In this document: piece after piece, positions 59,646 through 64,000 of the stretch
Layout of the letters: each line of letters opens with the position of its first letter
Numbering within the stretch: the stretch's first letter is position 1
Source of the DNA: an uncultured Flavobacteriales bacterium
GTDB taxonomy: Bacteria > Bacteroidota > Bacteroidia > Flavobacteriales_D > CAJJDF01
DNA length: 64,000 bases
Direction: 5' to 3'
Assembly: GCA_905182785.1 (NCBI GenBank)
Contig: CAJJDF010000038.1
Location: 33,104 to 97,103 of the forward strand
Made by a program: the position numbers and the translations under genes
The notes under the pieces: generated by a model
The model's input: the letters and a program-made list of their open reading frames with translations, nothing else
Told to the model about the DNA's origin: nothing
The model's database searches: none

Positions 59646-60353
59646 TTAAGATGATCGCACCTTCTTCTTAACTATCTTCTGAGGATAAACAGTTCTTATG
59701 GCTTTTATTCTAGCAATGTCTTCGGCTGTTTTTACTGCTTCTCGTTTCGCTTTTAATTCTGTGAATGAAACGCCAAATTTATCTAAACACAATTGGTCTC
59801 TTAATTGGTTAATTCCATTCATCAGTTCATCTCTTACACTTAAATAAGTTCCATAGCTTGCTGTTGCATCATATTCTAATCCAATAATTGCATCTTTGTT
59901 TACGGTTTCAAATTCTCCTATAAGTTTGAAAGCTGAATGCCTTTCTTTCCACAATTTTAATTCGTCTTTTTTTTTCAATTCTCCTTTGTTTATTAATCCT
60001 TTTAGGATTCCGATATTCTCTTTGCAGGTCTCTTCATTCACTAGATCCAACTCAGGTAAATTACTCTTTATTTGAGAATTGGAGAGAAACTTCATGACCG
60101 ACAAATTCACATCTACTAAGAATTTATTACTTTCTCCTTCTATCATTATTTCATTGTCCTTGTTCACATAGATTTCCAATACATTTCTTTCAATGACGGG
60201 TTTTGGAATTTTTATGTCAGTAGATTTCTTTGGCAATTGTGCTGGAATTCCTTTTTCGGGTTCCAAAGTAGTGGAAAGAATAATAAAAGCAAGTAACAAG
60301 AATGCTATGTCAGCAATAGAGCTAGCATCAATTGAGTGGGATTTTAGTTTCAT
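59646..60353 (-). CDS. ExbD/TolR-family biopolymer transport protein
   Basis: A 235-residue inner-membrane protein with a very short cytoplasmic N-terminus and one transmembrane helix holding the proton-path aspartate ('SIADIAFLLLAFIILSTTLE', Asp15), followed by the periplasmic domain ('IPAQLPKKS', 'VLEIYVNKDNEIMIEGE'). The C-terminal region beyond residue 150 is longer than in E. coli ExbD and holds 'DATASYGTYLSVRDELMNGI', common in Bacteroidota. ExbB is not adjacent, so it pairs with proteins encoded elsewhere. Confidence 0.88.
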   Translation of the reverse strand: MKLKSHSIDASSIADIAFLLLAFIILSTTLEPEKGIPAQLPKKSTDIKIPKPVIERNVLEIYVNKDNEIMIEGESNKFLVDVNLSVMKFLSNSQIKSNLPELDLVNEETCKENIGILKGLINKGELKKKDELKLWKERHSAFKLIGEFETVNKDAIIGLEYDATASYGTYLSVRDELMNGINQLRDQLCLDKFGVSFTELKAKREAVKTAEDIARIKAIRTVYPQKIVKKKVRSS

Positions 60354-60468
60354 TGTGAAAAATTTTAAGTGATTAATAAATGAAATTTCTCCTTTTTGTT
60401 TGTTCTAAGATAACGGTATTATTCTCGAATTATTGAACTTAAATGAAGCATTAAAACACAAGTCTATC

Positions 60469-61059
60469 CTATCTCAAAATCTTTCCAAATGTTTTGAAAA
60501 TTAACCCAACATCTCCAAAAAAACTTTGGCTTTCAATATATTGAAGGTTTAAAGTTAATTTTTTTGGCATTATTTCATTCACGTATTCCTCTTCAGGATT
60601 TTCAGAATTCCCTAAGATTTCGTTTTCATTGATGTACTCAATGGAAGCCAAATCGGTAAGTCCTGGACGAACGGTCAATACTTTTAACTGGGCTTTGGTG
60701 TATAAATTAACATATTTTGGAACTTCGGGCCTTGGACCCACAATACTCATATCTCCTTTTATTACATTTATTAATTGAGGGATTTCATCTAATTTCAATT
60801 TTCTAAGAACTTTCCCAATTCCTGTAATTCTTGAATCGTTATTTCCAACTGTAATTTGTCCAGCTTTATCAGAACCTTGTTTCATGGAACGAAATTTTAG
60901 TAATTCAAATTCTTCTTGGTTTTTCCCTACCCTAATTTGACGGTAAAAAATCCCTCCTTTGCTTGATAATAAAATCACAAGACTTATTACCACAAAAAAA
61001 GGGGAAAATAGAATTAATCCTAAAATTGAAGAAGTGATGTCGAAGAGTCGTTTTATCAA
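60469..61059 (-). CDS. Bacterial sugar transferase (polyprenyl-phosphate phosphoglycosyltransferase)
   Basis: A 196-residue monotopic enzyme that transfers a sugar-1-phosphate to undecaprenyl phosphate, starting capsule, LPS or glycan synthesis. The re-entrant membrane helix is 'ITSSILGLILFSPFFVVISL'. Catalytic 'FELLKFRSMKQGSD', 'KLDEIPQLINVIKGDMS' (Asp-Glu dyad) and 'VGPRPEVPKYV' are intact. No polysaccharide operon surrounds it. It belongs to the short class without the N-terminal Rossmann-like region. Confidence 0.92.
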   Translation of the reverse strand: MIKRLFDITSSILGLILFSPFFVVISLVILLSSKGGIFYRQIRVGKNQEEFELLKFRSMKQGSDKAGQITVGNNDSRITGIGKVLRKLKLDEIPQLINVIKGDMSIVGPRPEVPKYVNLYTKAQLKVLTVRPGLTDLASIEYINENEILGNSENPEEEYVNEIMPKKLTLNLQYIESQSFFGDVGLIFKTFGKILR

Positions 61060-61099
61060 AATTGAGTTTTATAAGTTAAAGTTAGCATAAATTCTAGTT

Positions 61100-61678
61100 T
61101 CAAGACTTAAGCCAATTCTCAATCATTTGCAATCCGTTCGGAGTAAGCACAGATTCTGGGTGAAACTGAACTCCCACACAATTGAACTCTTTGTGATAAA
61201 AAGCCATGTTAGTAAATTCTTTGGTGGTGTAAGCGATTTCTCTCAGTGCATTTGGCCAGTCTGTAATTACCCAAGAATGATACCTTCCTACTTCCTCAAT
61301 CTCATTCAACCCTTGAAATAATGAATTAGAAGTATCAACTTCTATTTTTGAAGAAACTCCGTGATATACTTCTGGGAGATTTATTAGCCTTGCTCCAAAA
61401 TACTGAGCCAAAGCTTGATGCCCCAAACAAACGCCTAATATTGGTTTAGAAGCATGGTATTTTTCAATTACTTTCATTAATAAACCTGCATTTTTTGGTA
61501 ATCCTGGTCCTGGAGAAAGTACTATTCGGTCATAATTTTCCAATTCTTCTAAGTCAAATTCATCATTTCTCTTTACAGTTACTTTTACATCCAAAGACTC
61601 GAAGTAATGCACTAAATTATAAGTGAATGAATCGTAATTGTCGACTATAAAAATATGTGGAATTTCGTTTTGGTTCAT
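61100..61678 (-). CDS. Glutamine amidotransferase PabA/TrpG (anthranilate or aminodeoxychorismate synthase component II)
   Basis: A 192-residue class I glutaminase that passes ammonia to TrpE or PabB. The nucleophile is in 'GVCLGHQALAQYFGA' (near residue 82), with the oxyanion 'LSPGPGLP' at 53-60, and the His-Glu pair in 'VQFHPESVLT' near 172. The start 'IFIVDNYDSFTYNLVHYFES' is diagnostic. Neither TrpE nor PabB is adjacent, so its partner cannot be named; stand-alone amphibolic TrpG/PabA subunits are known. Confidence 0.92.
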   Translation of the reverse strand: MNQNEIPHIFIVDNYDSFTYNLVHYFESLDVKVTVKRNDEFDLEELENYDRIVLSPGPGLPKNAGLLMKVIEKYHASKPILGVCLGHQALAQYFGARLINLPEVYHGVSSKIEVDTSNSLFQGLNEIEEVGRYHSWVITDWPNALREIAYTTKEFTNMAFYHKEFNCVGVQFHPESVLTPNGLQMIENWLKS

Positions 61679-61692
61679 CTCAAAACAAATGT

Positions 61693-61724
61693 AAAAAACC
61701 TTCTTGAAACAAGAAGGTTTTTTT
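61693..61724 (-). terminator. Strong terminator after gldM (minus strand)
   Basis: AAAAAACCTTCTTG and CAAGAAGGTTTTTT form a perfect 14-bp stem around a three-base loop, with T tract on either strand. It lies eight bases beyond the gldM stop, cutting gldM off from the glutaminase gene. Confidence 0.93.
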
Positions 61725-61731
61725 TCACTAT

Positions 61732-63414
61732 TTATATTGCTTTAAACATTACCTCTGGTCCATATTGTTTAATTTTAGAATTCCCGACAATTCTATATCT
61801 TATTTTAGTAAAAGCTACTCTTTCTCCTCTATTCAGTCTTTTTACACCATTCTTCATTGGTCCTGTCAAACTTCTAGAGTTAGAAGTTCCTAATGGAACA
61901 ATTCCTTTAACTGTATAAGCTTCCATAGAAAAACCAACAACCTCATAGTTAACATCTAAAATAGAACTTCTAGGAGATTTTACTAAGCAAACATTTGCTT
62001 GATCTCTTTCTCCTTTTCTTAATCCTCCCGATGTTTTGTTTAAAAAATAAAACTCTGGTTTAGGTACTGATTTCACAATGTATTCTCTACTCATTGTAGA
62101 ACCTTTTGCTCTAACTGTTACAATTGGAGTTGTACCATTTCTAACTTTCGCTATATATTTTCCGTTTGCCTTTCCAAACTCTTTACATTCTGGACAACTT
62201 ACGGTAATATCACTAGAAGAGTATCCAGAAAAAGAAGCTTCTATTACATTTTCATAATTATCTGCAAACAACACATTATATTCTGGGGATGAAATAGTTC
62301 CCATAGGCTTCCCTACTGTATAATCAAAACTCCAAGGAAATTCTCTTGGGCCATCTGCCAAATCCAAAACCAAAGAACCATTCACAGTTTGTTGACCTAC
62401 CGAACTCGCTTTTATTGTAAATCTATTGTTGTCACTCGTTAATTCTTGATTCCCAATGGTATATTTTATTGGATAAGTTACATTACTGTCGTAGGCAATT
62501 ATCCCTACTCTTACCTCCAAAGTATCGCCTTGATTCAAATAATTTTTAGCTGAAATTAACTGAGGCTCAATTTTATTAATTTTCATAATTGGCTCTTCTA
62601 TTTTACTCGCTACCAATTCCAAGGATTTTTGTTGCGCCATTCTTATTTGATTTCTAAACTCTGTAAAAACTCCAATTGCCCCCACTATTGGTTGATGATC
62701 AAATTTCACCAATTGCCAAGCTTCTTGTTTGTCGTGATTATCTAATTTCTCTGGCTGAGAAAGTGTGCTGTAAATAGACAGTAATTTCAATTTATCGGGA
62801 TGCTGATTTTTTGTCAATTCTTTTGTCAATATTTCATTATTAGCAAGCCATTCGGGTTTCAATTCATAGTTGTTACTTCTCTGCGAATAGTTTCCCATTG
62901 CAACTAACAATGAATCCCTCAATTCCATTAACTTCTCTCTTATTTCTCCTCCTCTTTTATATCCTTTGAATGCTTTTTCTCCTCCAAAAAGTCGAGTTGC
63001 AATGTCGTAATCTTCTTTGTTTTCTATAGATTCTATTGGACTCCAGGTTGTGTATTGGCTTTCTTTTGCTTTTACAAACCAATCTTTTTGCTTTTCGCTT
63101 TCTTCCATCATTTGATTCAAATTAACCAAAATGTAATCGTCTAAAGTATTCGCCATTTTATTTACTTCAATCACTTTGGGTTTCCATTTTAGGAATGATT
63201 TTTTTGAATTAATATCCAATTCTAGATTGCTGAATTTGGTCATAAATCCATTAATTCCTTCTACCAAATTATTGTTGTTCACTAGCATTTGATTGTCCTG
63301 AGTTACAAATGCATTAATAATTTCTTTGGATACATTGAGCGCCAACATTGCTGTTAACACTAGGTACATCATACCTATCATTTTTTGTCTGGGTGTTTCT
63401 CTTCCTCCTGCCAT
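61732..63414 (-). CDS. gldM: Gliding motility / T9SS motor protein GldM
   Basis: With GldL, GldM forms the proton-driven motor of type IX secretion and gliding. The 560-residue protein begins with the family signature 'MAGGRETPRQKMIGMMYLVL' and a transmembrane helix ('TAMLALNVSKEIINAFV'), followed by a long periplasmic part of D1-D4 domains, ending 'GNSKIKQYGPEVMFKAI'. It is longer than the usual roughly 515 residues. Unlike the standard gldKLMN operon, no gldL precedes it (a divergent DinB gene does) and no gldN follows (a terminator does), so it may be an orphan paralogue or a displaced gene. Confidence 0.9.
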   Translation of the reverse strand: MAGGRETPRQKMIGMMYLVLTAMLALNVSKEIINAFVTQDNQMLVNNNNLVEGINGFMTKFSNLELDINSKKSFLKWKPKVIEVNKMANTLDDYILVNLNQMMEESEKQKDWFVKAKESQYTTWSPIESIENKEDYDIATRLFGGEKAFKGYKRGGEIREKLMELRDSLLVAMGNYSQRSNNYELKPEWLANNEILTKELTKNQHPDKLKLLSIYSTLSQPEKLDNHDKQEAWQLVKFDHQPIVGAIGVFTEFRNQIRMAQQKSLELVASKIEEPIMKINKIEPQLISAKNYLNQGDTLEVRVGIIAYDSNVTYPIKYTIGNQELTSDNNRFTIKASSVGQQTVNGSLVLDLADGPREFPWSFDYTVGKPMGTISSPEYNVLFADNYENVIEASFSGYSSSDITVSCPECKEFGKANGKYIAKVRNGTTPIVTVRAKGSTMSREYIVKSVPKPEFYFLNKTSGGLRKGERDQANVCLVKSPRSSILDVNYEVVGFSMEAYTVKGIVPLGTSNSRSLTGPMKNGVKRLNRGERVAFTKIRYRIVGNSKIKQYGPEVMFKAI

Positions 63415-63538
63415 AATACAAGTTTTTGTGCCCCGAGAATTCGAGACTGATTAATAACTAGAAAAAGTAAACCGGTTTATCTTTTTTACATCCTTATAAT
63501 ACTGTGGAAATAAAAAGTAACAGTTTTAAATAATTATT

Positions 63539-63546
63539 TATCTTTG
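63539..63546 (+). promoter_or_regulatory. -7 promoter element very close to a start codon (TATCTTTG)
   Basis: TATCTTTG matches TAnnTTTG exactly but ends only four bases before the ATG at 63551. The transcript would start at or next to the ATG, so the mRNA is probably leaderless. Confidence 0.5.
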
Positions 63547-63550
63547 AATC

Positions 63551-64000
63551 ATGACAGAATTAAACCATTTACTAGAAACAAGAAAGAATTTTATTGGATT
63601 AATTGATTCATTAACAACTGAAAAACTCAATAAAATACCGGATGGATTTTCAAATAACATCATTTGGAATTTTGGACATAACATAGTAACACAACAGCTA
63701 TTGTGTTATAAATTGGCAGGGAAAGAACCGTATATGAATGAAGAAATTATAAATGAATTCCGAAAAGGCTCTAAACCAACACGGTTAGTTTCTGAAGAAG
63801 AAATAACTATTTTCAAGAAAATGGCTATCGAATTAGTTTCAAAAACAGAAAGTGATTTAAAATCTGGAATTAACTGGAATTACAATTCTTATACTACGAG
63901 TTACAATGTTACTTTAAATAGCATTGAAGAGGCTATCAAATTCAATAACGTACACGAAGGATTACATTTTGGGTATGCTATGGCAATGAAGAAATTGGTT
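63551..64000 (+). CDS. DinB-superfamily protein, 3' partial
   Basis: The frame from ATG 63551 stays open for 150 codons to the right edge. 'NNIIWNFGHNIVTQQLLCYK' and 'VHEGLHFGYAMAMKKL' place histidines as in DinB_2 metal-dependent four-helix bundles. It is divergent from gldM and may be near its full length (about 155 residues is typical). Its role is unknown; the family includes thiol S-transferases. Confidence 0.8.
   Translation, partial: MTELNHLLETRKNFIGLIDSLTTEKLNKIPDGFSNNIIWNFGHNIVTQQLLCYKLAGKEPYMNEEIINEFRKGSKPTRLVSEEEITIFKKMAIELVSKTESDLKSGINWNYNSYTTSYNVTLNSIEEAIKFNNVHEGLHFGYAMAMKKLV

Noticed and set aside
1..64000. tRNA, rRNA or insertion sequence
   Set aside because: No T-loop-like segment, rRNA core or transposase frame was noticed on either strand by eye; tRNAscan-SE would be decisive.

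Overview
The window is AT-rich DNA from a member of the Bacteroidota, most likely a Flavobacteriales-type bacterium. The evidence is a GldM protein, a PorE-like OmpA lipoprotein, a protein with a type A T9SS sorting tail, a TonB receptor paired with a DUF4249 lipoprotein, Bacteroidota-specific families (DUF2851, DUF4254), and promoters of the form TAnnTTTG instead of the sigma70 consensus. Nearly everything is ordinary chromosome. No tRNA, rRNA, insertion sequence, integrase or CRISPR array was seen.

Layout. 1-3500 (+): end of an M16 peptidase, an outer-membrane barrel, rdgB, a small lipoprotein and a GlcD-type FAD oxidase. 3996-4367: RNase P RNA. 4542-10287 (-): DUF2851, anmK, and a DUF4249/TonB-receptor pair. 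10796-15904 (+): a PNGase F lipoprotein, an acyl-CoA dehydrogenase, then a LOG/TspO/photolyase operon, followed by a decayed hipA fragment. 16193-23488 (-): a conserved-looking run of Fe-S and CCG redox proteins, umuDC, an MCE (MlaD) protein and a cell-wall amidase. 23607-32363 (+): lptD, a barrel protein, a PorE-like protein, a broken cytochrome-like gene, maeB and ppa. 32671-37276 (+): four gene units separated by related, hairpin-forming spacers. 37291-42568: PLP racemase-like/GNAT pair, PhnA, Dps, a second LOG protein, exonuclease III. 42677-44978 (+): thioesterase, DUF4254, glycosyltransferase 9. 45205-63414 (mostly -): serine hydrolase, FKBP lipoprotein/NrnA, a Cys/Met PLP enzyme with a divergent Lrp regulator, PlsY, a 1500-residue exported protein, PrmA, TpiA, FMN reductase, DinB-like protein, acyl-CoA carboxylase beta subunit, ExbD, sugar transferase, a PabA/TrpG glutaminase and GldM. 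The right edge cuts a second DinB-like gene.

How the genes work together. Many products build or use the envelope: LptD, MCE, amidase, AnmK, PlsY, sugar transferase, GT9, PorE-like and GldM. A second group handles DNA damage and stress (UmuDC, photolyase, exonuclease III, Dps, RdgB). A third is central and acyl-CoA metabolism (MaeB, Ppa, TpiA, acyl-CoA dehydrogenase, carboxylase, thioesterase).

The most interesting region is 32671-37276. Each of four consecutive same-strand units starts at GTT and ends at AAC, with flanking arms that are complementary to each other within a unit but different between units. That is the geometry of integron gene cassettes with attC-like sites, yet the spacers are long and no integrase is present. 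This is read by eye and needs folding and comparative searches. Other notable items are a UmuD lacking the catalytic lysine, an lptD with no ATG, an orphan gldM, and several gene remnants (hipA, cytochrome c-like, MORN, DUF6660-like), some broken by single-base losses in homopolymers.
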